Shown: positions 16,426-24,976 of the stretch, in pieces
How positions within the stretch are numbered: the first letter of the stretch is position 1
Layout: the number at the start of each line of letters is the position of its first letter
Source of the DNA: Prevotella sp.
GTDB lineage: Bacteria; Bacteroidota; Bacteroidia; Bacteroidales; Bacteroidaceae
Assembly (NCBI GenBank): GCA_016281055.1
Contig: JAEEHW010000008.1
Span: 1 to 51,317, forward strand
DNA length: 51,317 nt
Direction: 5' to 3'
The notes under the pieces: generated by a model
Databases searched by the model: none
The model's input: only the letters and a program-made list of their open reading frames with translations
What the model was told of the DNA's origin: nothing
Position numbers and translations under genes: made by a program

Positions 16426-16968
16426 TCAGTATCCCAGCTTTCCCAGCACCTCATTTGAGATGTCAATCTTTGGTGATGCGAATATGATGCCGTTGTCTGA
16501 CGCACGGTCGAGTACCAGCTGGTAGCCACGCAGCTCAGCCACGTCCTTCACAGCATTGTATATCTCATCCTGTATGGGTGACATGAGACTTGTACGCTTT
16601 TTGAAGAGTTCACCCTCTGGTCCGAAATACTTCTTCTTCAAGTCTGCAGCCTCTTTCTCCTTCTGCATGATGGCATCCTGCTTAGCCTGTTTCTGTTCCT
16701 GAGAGAGGAACACCACTTCGTTCTGATAGTTCTTATACATGGTGTTGGCTTCCGTTGTCAGTGCTTCCACCTCAGCCTGCCATCGTTTGCTAACCTGTGA
16801 CAACTGTTCGTTGGCACGTTCATATGCAGGTATGTTCTTCAATATATACTCCATGTCGATAAGTGCATACTTCTGTGCAGAAGAATGTAAGGCAAAGAGA
16901 GAAGAATGAAGAACGAATATCACTGCCAAGGCAGTCAGTTTTTTTGTCATCTGTTTCATAACTTTCAT
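16426..16968 (-). CDS. OmpH/Skp-family periplasmic chaperone, paralogue 1
   Basis: First of the three tandem Skp-like genes after bamA: body strand KYALIDMEYILKNIPAYERA, coiled-coil arms about 60-130 and the closing block GYQLVLDRASDNGIIFASP. 180 residues. The signal peptide contains FVLHSSLFALHSSAQ, encoded by a heptamer array (16878-16919), so the secretion signal itself is partly repeat-made. Start choices are ATG 16968 or 16959. A -7 box at 17007-17014 gives this trio a second promoter, inside the gap after bamA. Confidence 0.9.
   Translation of the reverse strand: MKVMKQMTKKLTALAVIFVLHSSLFALHSSAQKYALIDMEYILKNIPAYERANEQLSQVSKRWQAEVEALTTEANTMYKNYQNEVVFLSQEQKQAKQDAIMQKEKEAADLKKKYFGPEGELFKKRTSLMSPIQDEIYNAVKDVAELRGYQLVLDRASDNGIIFASPKIDISNEVLGKLGY
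16878..16919 (-). repeat. Heptamer tandem array inside the ompH1 signal peptide
   Basis: Plus-strand units GCAGAAG, AATGTAA, GGCAAAG, AGAGAAG, AATGAAG, AACGAAT; on the coding strand this gives the HSSLFALHSS peptide. It is in frame and does not break the hydrophobic core. Confidence 0.7.
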
Positions 16969-16974
16969 CTTTTA

Positions 16975-17014
16975 ATTGTTAGACGATTTCTTATTGTTAG
17001 ACGATGCAAAGATA
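16975..17014 (-). promoter_or_regulatory. Internal promoter before the ompH trio with a repeated 13-mer leader
   Basis: -7 TATCTTTG on the minus strand (17007-17014). Between it and ATG 16968 the 13-mer ATTGTTAGACGAT (plus-strand reading) occurs twice, at 16975-16987 and 16993-17005, an 18-bp period. The repeat could be a regulator or small-RNA site; that is inference. Confidence 0.6.
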
Positions 17015-17089
17015 TTTCTTTTCCTGCTTATCCTGCATTGAGTTTTCCCTAATTGACATTGGGGCTTTCCCTATGATGACAGCGGGATA

Positions 17090-19699
17090 TTAGAACTCCT
17101 GTCCGAGTATGAAGTGGAAATTGCTTCCTCCCTTGGTTCCGAATGTCTTGTCGAAACCGTATGCCCAGTCAAGTCCCATCAGTCCGACCATCGGCAGATA
17201 GATACGTACACCGAAACCAGCAGAGCGTTTCATATCGAATGGATTAAACTTCTTTATATCATTCCATGCGTTACCAGCCTCCACAAAGCCAAGTCCGTAT
17301 ATTGTGGTGTTACCCAGCATGAATGGATAGCGCAACTCAACGCCGAAACGGTCGTAGGCATAGCCTTCGTATCCACTTGGTGTCAGTGAACCATTCTCAT
17401 AACCACGCAGTCCGATAGTTTCTTCTGCATAACTGCTTGAATATCCTGACATACCGTCACCACCCATATAGAATGTTTCAAACGGAGATTTCTTGTCTTT
17501 GTTGAAGTGGCCGAGAATACCAAACTCTGCACGTGTCATAAGCACAAAACACTTTGTAGAGGATGTCAGCGCAGTATAAGTCTTTGACTTGAATTTCCAT
17601 TTGTGATACTCAATCCAACGATACTTCTCCTGCTGCTCTGCATGATATGTAGATGATTTCGGGTTCTGTGCCAGTCCAGCATAGTTCTTACCGTCCATCA
17701 GTGACCATGGTGGAGTAATAGAGAGTGACAGTTCAAACTCAGAACCACTGCGTGGGAACAACGGGTTATCAACAGAAGCACGTGTCAGTGCTACGTTGAA
17801 GTTAAGGTTGTTACAGTTACCGTTGCTGACAAGGAAATAGTTCCAGTCTTTCAACATATACCTTGTGTATGCAATGCTTGCAGACAACTGGAAATAGTCA
17901 TCAGGCCAGCGCAGGCGTTTACCCCAACCTATAGAACCACCAAGCAGGCGTACATACTTGTCAGGATCATAGTAATTCTCTATGTTACTAAGATTGTATG
18001 TAGAGCCGTAGGGACTATACGCATTATACCAGTTAGAGTTGTAGTAGTTTGAGTTTACATCTGTCTGCTTGGAATAGAACACACCCACGCTGAACTGTAT
18101 TGGTCGCTTTCCTCCAAACCATCCAGTGGAGTATGAGATGTTGTACGACTGATAATAAGTTCCGTTTGTCTGTGCGCTCAGTCCCAACTGCTCACCGTCA
18201 CCGATAGGCATGATACCACGATGCTCCTTGTTGCGGTTGAAGAGGTTTGCCATGGAGAAGTTGTTGAGCTTCAGACCTATCTTTCCTATGACGCCAGTCT
18301 GTCCCCAACCAAGGGAGAACTCTATCTGGTCATTTGATTTCTGTTCCAAATCCCAGTTGATGTCAACCGTGCCATCATCACCATTCGGCCTTACGTCCGG
18401 CTGTACCTTTTCCTGGTCGAAGTGTCCCATCTGTGCAATCTCACGTGCAGAACGCATCAATGCCTCCTTTGAGAACAAGTCGCCCGGCTTGGTGCGCAGT
18501 TCACGACGTACCACTTTCTCATACAGACGGTCGTTACCACTGATGCGCACATGTGATATATGTGCCTGCGGACCTTCCATTATACGCATCTCAAGGTCGA
18601 TGCTGTCGCCATCCACGTTCACCTCCACTGGGTCGAGTTGGTAGAACAGATAGCCATGGTTCCAATATGCATTACCCACAGCATCCTCATCGTCCGAAAG
18701 GCGTTTCTTCAGCAATGTCTGGTTATACACGTCACCTTTCTGCATGCCAAGCTGGCGTGAAAGGTATTCAGTGTTATATACGGTATTACCTGCCCATGTT
18801 ATGTTTCGGATGTAGTATTTCTGTCCTTCGTTGATATGCAAGTGCACATCCACATGCTTCTCGTCGGGTGTACTCACGCTGTCGCTAATCAACACTGCAT
18901 CACGATAGCCATGCTCGTTATACCATTCTATGAGGTTTTTCTTGTCCTCCTCATATTTCTCTGGTGTAAACTTCTTGCTCTTCATGAAAGAACGCAGTTT
19001 ACCCGTTTCATGCAGTTTCTTCAGTGCACCCTTGCGAATCAGTCCACCCTTCAGTTGCGAATCATTCATCTGATCGTTACCCACGATATTGATGTTGCGC
19101 ACCTTTGTCTTCTCTTTCTTGTCAACCTCCACATCAAGAATGACCTGGTTCTTCTGTGTCACGTCATCTCGCTGCATGATGTTCACCTCAGCGTTTTTGA
19201 ATCCCTTGTCCTCAAAATACCTTTGTGCCAGGGTCTTTGCACGAGAAAGCATGTTTGGCGTTACCTGGGCACCTTTCAGCAGGCCCAGTTTCTGTTCCAT
19301 GTCTTCGCGTTCTGCTTTCTTGCGCAATCCGTAATAGTTTATCTCGCTTACGCGTGGACGCGTCTTCAGATAGAAATGCAGATATATGGAGTCGCCGACG
19401 ATAGAATCGGCAGCCACCTTGACATCAGAGAACAGTCCATGCTTCCAATAGCGTTTCACTGCATCTGTTATCTCGTTGCCCGGCACTCCTATGCGCTGTC
19501 CCACAGACAGTCCGGAAATGCTGGTGAGCATATACTCCTCATATCCTTCAACGCCGCTGACTCTCAATGCGCCGATGTAACAAGAGCGCACCTGAGATGC
19601 ATACGATATATCCGGATTTACTATTTTCTCCTGCGCCCACACAGCCGTTGAAACCATTACCAACGCCAAGGCGAGCAATATATTTCTTGGTGAAATCAT
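17090..19699 (-). CDS. bamA: BamA, outer-membrane protein assembly factor
   Basis: Omp85-family insertase of outer-membrane beta-barrels. Signal peptide ALALVMVSTAVWAQ, then about five POTRA domains across residues 30-440 (for example ISGLSVGQRIGVPG, KVRNINIVGNDQMNDSQLK, KYYIRNITWAGNTVYNTEYL, AHISHVRISGNDRLYE), then a 16-strand barrel ending in Phe (NFHFILGQEF), the outer-membrane signature. At 869 residues it is longer than E. coli BamA (810), normal for Bacteroidales. Its ATG follows the uppS TAA with no gap, and it precedes the ompH trio, so lipid carrier, insertase and chaperones are co-expressed. Confidence 0.97.
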   Translation of the reverse strand: MISPRNILLALALVMVSTAVWAQEKIVNPDISYASQVRSCYIGALRVSGVEGYEEYMLTSISGLSVGQRIGVPGNEITDAVKRYWKHGLFSDVKVAADSIVGDSIYLHFYLKTRPRVSEINYYGLRKKAEREDMEQKLGLLKGAQVTPNMLSRAKTLAQRYFEDKGFKNAEVNIMQRDDVTQKNQVILDVEVDKKEKTKVRNINIVGNDQMNDSQLKGGLIRKGALKKLHETGKLRSFMKSKKFTPEKYEEDKKNLIEWYNEHGYRDAVLISDSVSTPDEKHVDVHLHINEGQKYYIRNITWAGNTVYNTEYLSRQLGMQKGDVYNQTLLKKRLSDDEDAVGNAYWNHGYLFYQLDPVEVNVDGDSIDLEMRIMEGPQAHISHVRISGNDRLYEKVVRRELRTKPGDLFSKEALMRSAREIAQMGHFDQEKVQPDVRPNGDDGTVDINWDLEQKSNDQIEFSLGWGQTGVIGKIGLKLNNFSMANLFNRNKEHRGIMPIGDGEQLGLSAQTNGTYYQSYNISYSTGWFGGKRPIQFSVGVFYSKQTDVNSNYYNSNWYNAYSPYGSTYNLSNIENYYDPDKYVRLLGGSIGWGKRLRWPDDYFQLSASIAYTRYMLKDWNYFLVSNGNCNNLNFNVALTRASVDNPLFPRSGSEFELSLSITPPWSLMDGKNYAGLAQNPKSSTYHAEQQEKYRWIEYHKWKFKSKTYTALTSSTKCFVLMTRAEFGILGHFNKDKKSPFETFYMGGDGMSGYSSSYAEETIGLRGYENGSLTPSGYEGYAYDRFGVELRYPFMLGNTTIYGLGFVEAGNAWNDIKKFNPFDMKRSAGFGVRIYLPMVGLMGLDWAYGFDKTFGTKGGSNFHFILGQEF

Positions 19700-20437
19700 T
19701 TATTTTATATTCTTTTCCTTTTCCTCTTCTTCTATTTGTGCCTCAGTCTTTCCGAAGCGACGTTGCTTTGTCTGGAAGTTCTCCACAGCCTTGTGCAGCT
19801 CTTCTTCATTAAAGTCTGGCCAATACACTGGTGTGAAATACAATTCCGAATAAGCTATCTGCCACAACAGGTAGTTTGATATGCGCTGTTCGCCTCCTGT
19901 GCGTATGAGCAGGTCGGGGTCTGGCTGGAATGCGGAGTCGAGGTGTTTGCATATTGTCTCCTCCGTTATGTCCTCTGGATTGATTTTTCCTTCAGCTGCC
20001 TCGCGTGCTATCTTCTGCACAGCATCTGTTATCTCCCACCTTGACGAGTAACTCAGGGCTATCGTCACTGTCATGCGTGTGTATGCTGCAGTGTCAGCTT
20101 CCAGTTTCTCTATGGCTTCCAACACATCTTTCGGCAATCTTGCGCGGTCACCGATGAGTCGCATTCGCACGTTGTTCTCATCGAACAGTTCGCGCTGCAT
20201 ACTTGTAAGCACAAGTTTCATCAGCGCAGCCACCTCAGCATCGGGACGGTTCCAGTTTTCTGTGGAGAAAGCGTACAGCGTGAGGTACTTCACCCCCATG
20301 CGCACACACTCTGCAGTAATTTTCTTGACGGTTGCCACACCAGCCACATGACCTTCGGTGCGGTCTTTGCCGCGTTCCATGGCCCATCGTCCGTTGCCAT
20401 CCATGATGATGGCGATATGTTGTGGTATTTTATTCAT
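19700..20437 (-). CDS. uppS: Isoprenyl transferase / undecaprenyl diphosphate synthase
   Basis: Makes the C55 lipid carrier for peptidoglycan and O-antigen by cis-prenyl chain extension. The signature MDGNGRWA with catalytic Asp13, the [12 protein letters not shown] block, FSTENWNRP, and the C-terminal [19 protein letters not shown] (RxGGExRxSNF-type) are all present. 245 residues; the tail is Glu/Lys-rich. Its stop directly abuts the bamA start, so translation is probably coupled. Confidence 0.97.
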   Translation of the reverse strand: MNKIPQHIAIIMDGNGRWAMERGKDRTEGHVAGVATVKKITAECVRMGVKYLTLYAFSTENWNRPDAEVAALMKLVLTSMQRELFDENNVRMRLIGDRARLPKDVLEAIEKLEADTAAYTRMTVTIALSYSSRWEITDAVQKIAREAAEGKINPEDITEETICKHLDSAFQPDPDLLIRTGGEQRISNYLLWQIAYSELYFTPVYWPDFNEEELHKAVENFQTKQRRFGKTEAQIEEEEKEKNIK

Positions 20438-20447
20438 AATCCTATTT

Positions 20448-21176
20448 TTATCTGTCCTTCATACATGTAGGGCATTTAGGTGCGAAACTGTATGTCACGC
20501 AGAATGTCAGCACCGAATAGCAGTCGGTATTCTTGAACAGTCCGTCGCTTTTCACCCTATAGGGATCTTTTGCCCCGTCGAGGTGGTCGGAAAGCGAGAA
20601 GTGCATCATCCACTGCAGCGAGAAGTTTGTCCTGTCTCCATAGCGGTATTTCACTCCGATGCCCAGCGGTATGTTGGCTGTCACCACCTTGTTGTTCGAA
20701 CTTGTCCGCTCCAATGCGGAATAGTCCATTGTACGGTTGTCGCATCGTGCGCCGGTCAGGCCCACGCCCACTGCTATGAATGGAGCCAGGCGCACTGCAC
20801 CGCGGTATTCCTTGCCCGTGCCGTATGGCCAGAAGTTGTATTCATATACAGCAGAAAGGTCGAAGAGGTCGGTGTTGTACGAATATCCTTCCAACTGCAT
20901 GTCGGGGTAATACGTCTGGTCAACCTTATATTCGCCCTTCGCCTTTGTGTATGTGCCAGCGAATGTCATGGCTGAATGTGGATTGAGCACGAATTTGAAC
21001 ATTGCCGTTCCTGCCGGTGCCACATTGCCGAACAGACTGCTGTTGAAGTCGCCGTAGTATGTGCCTATGCCCACGCCGGCACCCACCTCATAGCGATATT
21101 CTGTATCTTCCTGCGCCATGACCACACTTGCCGTCAACAACCATAATGCCGCGACAGTTACATACACCTTATACAT
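20448..21176 (-). CDS. DUF6089-like outer-membrane beta-barrel protein
   Basis: Probably a small outer-membrane barrel of unknown role. From ATG 21176: signal peptide ending [10 protein letters not shown], then [19 protein letters not shown] and alternating strands ([81 protein letters not shown]). The family label rests on recollection of DUF6089 proteins that sit upstream of uppS/bamA in Bacteroidales, not on a search. 10 bp before uppS, so same operon. It ends in CPTCMKDR, with two Cys close to the terminus, which is odd for a barrel end. Confidence 0.7.
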   Translation of the reverse strand: MYKVYVTVAALWLLTASVVMAQEDTEYRYEVGAGVGIGTYYGDFNSSLFGNVAPAGTAMFKFVLNPHSAMTFAGTYTKAKGEYKVDQTYYPDMQLEGYSYNTDLFDLSAVYEYNFWPYGTGKEYRGAVRLAPFIAVGVGLTGARCDNRTMDYSALERTSSNNKVVTANIPLGIGVKYRYGDRTNFSLQWMMHFSLSDHLDGAKDPYRVKSDGLFKNTDCYSVLTFCVTYSFAPKCPTCMKDR

Positions 21177-21224
21177 ATTATGCGCATGCGTGATAGCCAT
21201 TCGCCTATTTATCTTTTCGTATCT

Positions 21225-22694
21225 TTATTTGTACAGTTGCGGCAGTTTCTCCCACGTCTCACGGTTTTTCCTGCCTCTCCACACCTGTGCATTGACACCA
21301 TCGCCATTGCTGATGATATAGATGCATCCGTCGTTGTCAGCAATCAGTGCCGCTGCTCCCGAAGCGTTGAATCCTTCCGGAACTCTCACGCCGTCAACCT
21401 TGTGCCATGTAGCACCATGGTCGGGCGAATAATAGAACTGGGAAAAAGCCTTTGCCTCATTGTTTACAGGTTCGCCACCTATGGCCACGATGCCGTCAGC
21501 ATAGGCGATTGCAGACAGTCCCTGCATTCTCGGCAGTATATAGTAATGGTTCTCCCATGCTGTGTTGGTATAGAACCATCCCTGCGGGTCATCCTTGTCG
21601 GCTATCTTGTTCCATACCACTGCGGTTGGGAACGTGTCGCCTTCTGCCAGGGCCTTGTTGGCTATTATCGTCACGATGCCGGTCTCATCGTCAGTCCTTG
21701 TCGTCACGGATGTGAAGTTGACGTCAGTGCTCGGCATGTATTCGCTGTTGTCGTAATAGAGTGTTGACTCCATGTTGTCCTGCTGCCATGTTGCGCCGTT
21801 GTCGTACGACACCATTATGCGGGCATCCTTAGACAAGGCATACATCTCGTTTACTGCCTCCTCGCCTTCTTCGTCCACGCTTCTGTATCCGCCCATGATT
21901 GTCGCCAGAGCACCGTCAGAGGCTACCTGCGACCATGCGTTTCCATCTTCCGATGTATACAGCACGCCGTCGTTGAGCAGGTAGAGTTTCTCCTCATGCT
22001 CCGCCAGCGAAGCGTCTGCAACTAATGGCGCACCGATGCCCTCCATGCTGCATTGCTCCCATGTCTCTCCGTCCATAGTCTTCAGCAGTGTGGAACTTTC
22101 GCCGTTACTGCCCAGCAGGAATGCTCCATACATGGTGGCCAGAGCCTTCATCTTCTTCATTGCAGCTATCTCTGCAGACATATTCGGTGTCATGGCATTC
22201 CATGTGAACGAGTCTGCATATTCCTCATGCACGAGGGTCTTGACGGTATATTCTCTTGCACACTGACCGTCGTTTGAATATACTACGACGGTACGGTCCT
22301 TCGACAGGTCAACGGAGTCGCTTGAGGAATAGAGCGTATAGCCATCGTCGTCGATGTTCTTGAACGCCACTGCTCCGCCGTTCTTCGTGCCTATTGTCAC
22401 AAGTACGCTTGATACCTTACTGCCAGCCACCAGCGAATCAGCATTGTAGATGACATTGTTGCGCTGGTCTATGTGCATGGGGTATGTAGCAGCGGAATAC
22501 GTGTATGAATAGGTGCTGTCGGTACCGTCAGACTTCTTCACTGTACGAGAGCATTTCACGGTTCCCAACTTGAAACTCGTTATTGCCACATCATCATAGG
22601 TGGTCACTTCTATGTCACTGCTGCCGAGGCATGATGACAAGAGTATACACTGTGCCACCGCCATAGTGACCAATAGGGTTATCTTTGATGTCAT
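21225..22694 (-). CDS. DUF6242-like lipoprotein with beta-propeller-like repeats
   Basis: Surface or periplasmic lipoprotein of unknown function. From ATG 22694 the signal peptide ends in a lipobox (LLSSCLG). The N-terminal third looks Ig-like (YDDVAITSFKLGTVKCSR); the rest repeats sialidase/photosystem-assembly-type blades with Asp-box-like turns (SEDGNAWSQV, SYDNGATWQQD, SPDHGATWHKVDG, TMDGETWEQC). Such S-x-D-x-G-x-T-W turns mark six- or seven-bladed propellers. The DUF6242 name is from memory of Bacteroidales annotations. The open frame reaches TTG 22706, but ATG 22694 starts the signal peptide cleanly. It heads the envelope run with its own -7 box, and DUF6089 follows after 48 bp. Confidence 0.7.
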   Translation of the reverse strand: MTSKITLLVTMAVAQCILLSSCLGSSDIEVTTYDDVAITSFKLGTVKCSRTVKKSDGTDSTYSYTYSAATYPMHIDQRNNVIYNADSLVAGSKVSSVLVTIGTKNGGAVAFKNIDDDGYTLYSSSDSVDLSKDRTVVVYSNDGQCAREYTVKTLVHEEYADSFTWNAMTPNMSAEIAAMKKMKALATMYGAFLLGSNGESSTLLKTMDGETWEQCSMEGIGAPLVADASLAEHEEKLYLLNDGVLYTSEDGNAWSQVASDGALATIMGGYRSVDEEGEEAVNEMYALSKDARIMVSYDNGATWQQDNMESTLYYDNSEYMPSTDVNFTSVTTRTDDETGIVTIIANKALAEGDTFPTAVVWNKIADKDDPQGWFYTNTAWENHYYILPRMQGLSAIAYADGIVAIGGEPVNNEAKAFSQFYYSPDHGATWHKVDGVRVPEGFNASGAAALIADNDGCIYIISNGDGVNAQVWRGRKNRETWEKLPQLYK

Positions 22695-22745
22695 TCTTGC
22701 GAACAAAAAAATAAACTTTTAAATATCAAATTTCGAAATCAGATG

Positions 22746-22753
22746 CAAATTTA
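22746..22753 (-). promoter_or_regulatory. -7 element of the envelope-biogenesis run
   Basis: TAAATTTG on the minus strand, about 52 bp upstream of ATG 22694. No clear -33 box. It probably drives DUF6242-DUF6089-uppS-bamA and possibly genes beyond. Confidence 0.55.
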
Positions 22754-22814
22754 CTCATAATTTCTCGAATATCCGCACTTTCCCTCTTTTTATTATGATT
22801 ATTTAATTAAAAAG

Positions 22815-22857
22815 TGAAAGAGTGAAAAAGCGCTGTTTTCGCTTTTCCACTCTTTCA
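22815..22857 (-). terminator. Rho-independent terminator of the DUF805 gene
   Basis: 18-bp stem with one G-U pair, TGAAAGAGTGAAAAAGCG (22815-22832) against its inverse at 22840-22857, with a 7-nt loop; the minus strand continues CTTTTTAATTAAA. The arms themselves look like GTGAAAR heptamer-type repeats. Confidence 0.85.
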
Positions 22858-22879
22858 GGGTATTTATTTTGCTTATGCT

Positions 22880-23389
22880 TTATGCTTCAGCAGGGATGTA
22901 TTTTGGTGAAGCACCATACTGGTTTGGCTCCTTGGCGCCGTCCTTGATAGTCCAAATGAGCATCACGATAGCGAAGATGAAGTTCACGAATGGAACGAGG
23001 CAGAGCAACAGCCACCATCCGCTCTTGCCGATGTCGTGCAGACGACGAACAGCAACGCCGAGAGCTGGCAGCAGAATCAACAGAGAAACGATACCGAATA
23101 CAATCATCAGCATCATAAATGTGCTGTCAACAGACTCTGCCTGTGCAGTGATAGCAGCCATCTTCTCTTCGTCGAAGATAGCCTCACCTACCTGAGACTT
23201 GATTTCATCTACTTTTGACACCTTCCAGTTGAAGATCATGCTGAAAGCACAAGAGAGAATCCAGTTGAGAACCTGGAACCACCAGTACTCAGAACGACGT
23301 GCACGGCCGGTGAAGCAACAATACTTTGAGAAACAATTCTTGATTGCCTGTACGAACGACAGGGTCGGGGTAGAAACGTAGTTTTCCAT
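22880..23389 (-). CDS. DUF805 small membrane protein
   Basis: Polytopic inner-membrane protein of unknown function. FTGRARRSEYWWFQ (about 28-42), VRRLHDIGKSGWWLLL (about 110-126) and DGAKEPNQYG near the C-terminus are the DUF805 (YhaH-like) signatures; 169 residues with three to four hydrophobic segments. An extra loop of about 35 residues (VDEIKSQVGEAIFDEEKMAA) sits between the first and second hydrophobic pairs. It is monocistronic, with a -7 box at 23443-23450 and a terminator at 22815-22857. Confidence 0.92.
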   Translation of the reverse strand: MENYVSTPTLSFVQAIKNCFSKYCCFTGRARRSEYWWFQVLNWILSCAFSMIFNWKVSKVDEIKSQVGEAIFDEEKMAAITAQAESVDSTFMMLMIVFGIVSLLILLPALGVAVRRLHDIGKSGWWLLLCLVPFVNFIFAIVMLIWTIKDGAKEPNQYGASPKYIPAEA

Positions 23390-23442
23390 TGTTTTTTTTG
23401 TTTAAGTTTTGATTTGGTTGAATTGGTAATACTAATTGTTTG

Positions 23443-23450
23443 CAAAGATA
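23443..23450 (-). promoter_or_regulatory. -7 element of the DUF805 gene
   Basis: TATCTTTG on the minus strand, about 54 bp upstream of ATG 23389. Confidence 0.6.
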
Positions 23451-23532
23451 AGCATTATTTATTAAAAAATGCAGAAAAGCAATAGCATATTTCCTTTTGT
23501 TAACATAAATTAACGACAACGGTTATAAAAAC

Positions 23533-23565
23533 GTGGGACGCTCGACATCACTGCGAGCGTCCCAC
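23533..23565 (-). terminator. Terminator of the small outer-membrane protein gene
   Basis: Perfect 12-bp GC-rich stem GTGGGACGCTCG / CGAGCGTCCCAC with a 9-nt loop; the minus strand continues GTTTTTATAA. Confidence 0.9.
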
Positions 23566-23660
23566 TCATTTTCATAAAGTGATAAACAAAAGTTATTTGA
23601 AATCAATCTTGTTACCAAGATTTCTGTTTGTATCACTAAATATAACCAAACAAAATCAGA

Positions 23661-24332
23661 TTAGAACTGATAGTTGAAACCGAGTGACAGGTCGTCGCCG
23701 TCAACCTCGAAACCGAAACGGTTGAGTGATGGCTTAATTTCTCCACCCATGTCAAGCTTTGCGTTCTGGTAACCCAGTGCACCAATCTTGGCAACCACCT
23801 GAGCGTGATCGTTAATGTTGAAGGTGATACCTGGACGTACAGCAACCTCGATAGCGTTGATTGATGGGTCCTCAGGAAGGAAACCTATCATTCTGTTCAG
23901 ATTCTTTGCCTTGATGTTAGTGAAAGAAACACCACCCTCGAGGAAGAAATCAAAGCTGCCAGCCTTCAGGAATGTGTAACGAGCGTAAGGAGCTACACGG
24001 AATGCGTTCAGCTTAACCTCAGCCCCATCGCTGCTACCCATGATATCCAATGCTGCACCAGCAGCAGTCTTAGCAAGTGAACGGAGGTCATTAACGTCGA
24101 ATGTACCGAATGCGGTATAGCCCTGAGAGTAACCTACCTGCATGCCGATAGCCCACTGGTCGTTGAGCTTGTAACCAACCTCAGGCAAAATCTTGAATGA
24201 AGTTCCGCTGATGCTGTTTTCGCCAACTTTTACGCTTGAACTTGTGAAACCAACCTGGCCACCTACATAAACCTGAGCGTTTGCTGTCATTGCGAAAGCT
24301 GCCAAGAGGACAGCCATGATCTTCTTTTTCAT
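23661..24332 (-). CDS. Small outer-membrane beta-barrel protein (OmpA/OmpW-like porin fold)
   Basis: Predicted 8-stranded outer-membrane barrel. From ATG 24332: signal peptide KKKIMAVLLAAFAMTANAQ, strands such as VYVGGQVGFTSSSVKVG, FKILPEVGYKLNDQWAIGMQVGYSQGY, APYARYTFLKAGSFDFFLEGGV and the terminal DDLSLGFNYQF with C-terminal Phe. About 223 residues. This belongs to the general OMP_b-brl group in Bacteroidetes; ligand unknown. It is monocistronic, with a strong promoter (24393-24417 region) and terminator. The open frame upstream of 24332 is an AT-rich leader. Confidence 0.85.
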   Translation of the reverse strand: MKKKIMAVLLAAFAMTANAQVYVGGQVGFTSSSVKVGENSISGTSFKILPEVGYKLNDQWAIGMQVGYSQGYTAFGTFDVNDLRSLAKTAAGAALDIMGSSDGAEVKLNAFRVAPYARYTFLKAGSFDFFLEGGVSFTNIKAKNLNRMIGFLPEDPSINAIEVAVRPGITFNINDHAQVVAKIGALGYQNAKLDMGGEIKPSLNRFGFEVDGDDLSLGFNYQF

Positions 24333-24409
24333 AATTCTTTTTAATTTAATTAATATAATTTTTTTTAATTGCAAGATGCGTTTTCACGCTTTTGCTTTGT
24401 TTGATGGTG

Positions 24410-24417
24410 CAAAGTTA
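24410..24417 (-). promoter_or_regulatory. Promoter of the small outer-membrane protein
   Basis: -7 TAACTTTG on the minus strand, with a TTG about 18 bp upstream (minus-strand direction) as possible -33. Leader about 70 nt to ATG 24332. Confidence 0.7.
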
Positions 24418-24610
24418 ATAAAATTCCTTAATTCGCAATATCTTGTTGTGTTAATATTTCTTAATTAGGTGCAAAATCGAGAAAAAAGTTGAACAAATAG
24501 GTGGTTTTGTAAAAACTTGGGGCTGTTTTTCGAGTTTTTCATGTATGTTTTAAAACTTTGGGAATATATGTCTGGCAAAGCATCTGCCACCGCATCGTAG
24601 TTCGCAAATA

Positions 24611-24928
24611 GGCAAATGCAGAAATGTAAAGTTTTCTTAATTTTTCTTCATTCCAGGGCAGGTATCTTGGAAAAAGATGCTTTTTTGTGGTGTAAAAGCT
24701 ATCTGATTAATGTGAAATATGGCATCTTTTACACGGTAATGTGGTATCTTTTACGATGTAATTCGATAGCTTTTACAGCACAAGACTAAAAAAACGCCTA
24801 TTTTTTGAAGATTTCAAAAATAGGCGATTCTATATTTTGCGTTTTAAGGTACCTTTTTCAACGTCATCCCCTTTTGTGGGCTCATGCTCCACAGAGTCGT
24901 TTACAAGGCCTTAAAATGCGAGTTTTCT
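24611..24928 (-). repeat. Composite intergenic repeat, copy 3 (modules A-B-D)
   Basis: This fills most of the gene-free stretch 24418-24976. Module A at 24611-24641 (GGCAAATGCAGAAATG...). Module B is an array of TAAAAGCTATC and CATCTTTTAC variants at about 24697-24780. Instead of the heptamer palindrome there is a terminator hairpin. Module D ends with CCTTAAAATGCGAGTTTTCT at 24909-24928, 48 bp from the stop of the minus-strand ABC transporter gene. No gene or other signal is seen between 24418 and 24610. Confidence 0.7.
24795..24826 (-). terminator. Terminator of the nadK-ABC transporter operon
   Basis: Stem CGCCTATTTTT / AAAAATAGGCG (11 bp, extendable) followed on the minus strand by an uninterrupted run of eight T. 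Confidence 0.9.
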
Positions 24929-24976
24929 ATTTCGTGGAGAATTAGGACAATTCAGGCAGACGTCAACAGCTTCATA

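Noticed and set aside
18836..19651. 271-residue plus-strand open frame over bamA
   Set aside because: Shadow of the POTRA-coding region.
24418..24610. tRNA or riboswitch in the long AT-rich gaps
   Set aside because: No cloverleaf, CCA-ending acceptor stem or recognisable riboswitch core is visible here or in the other gaps.
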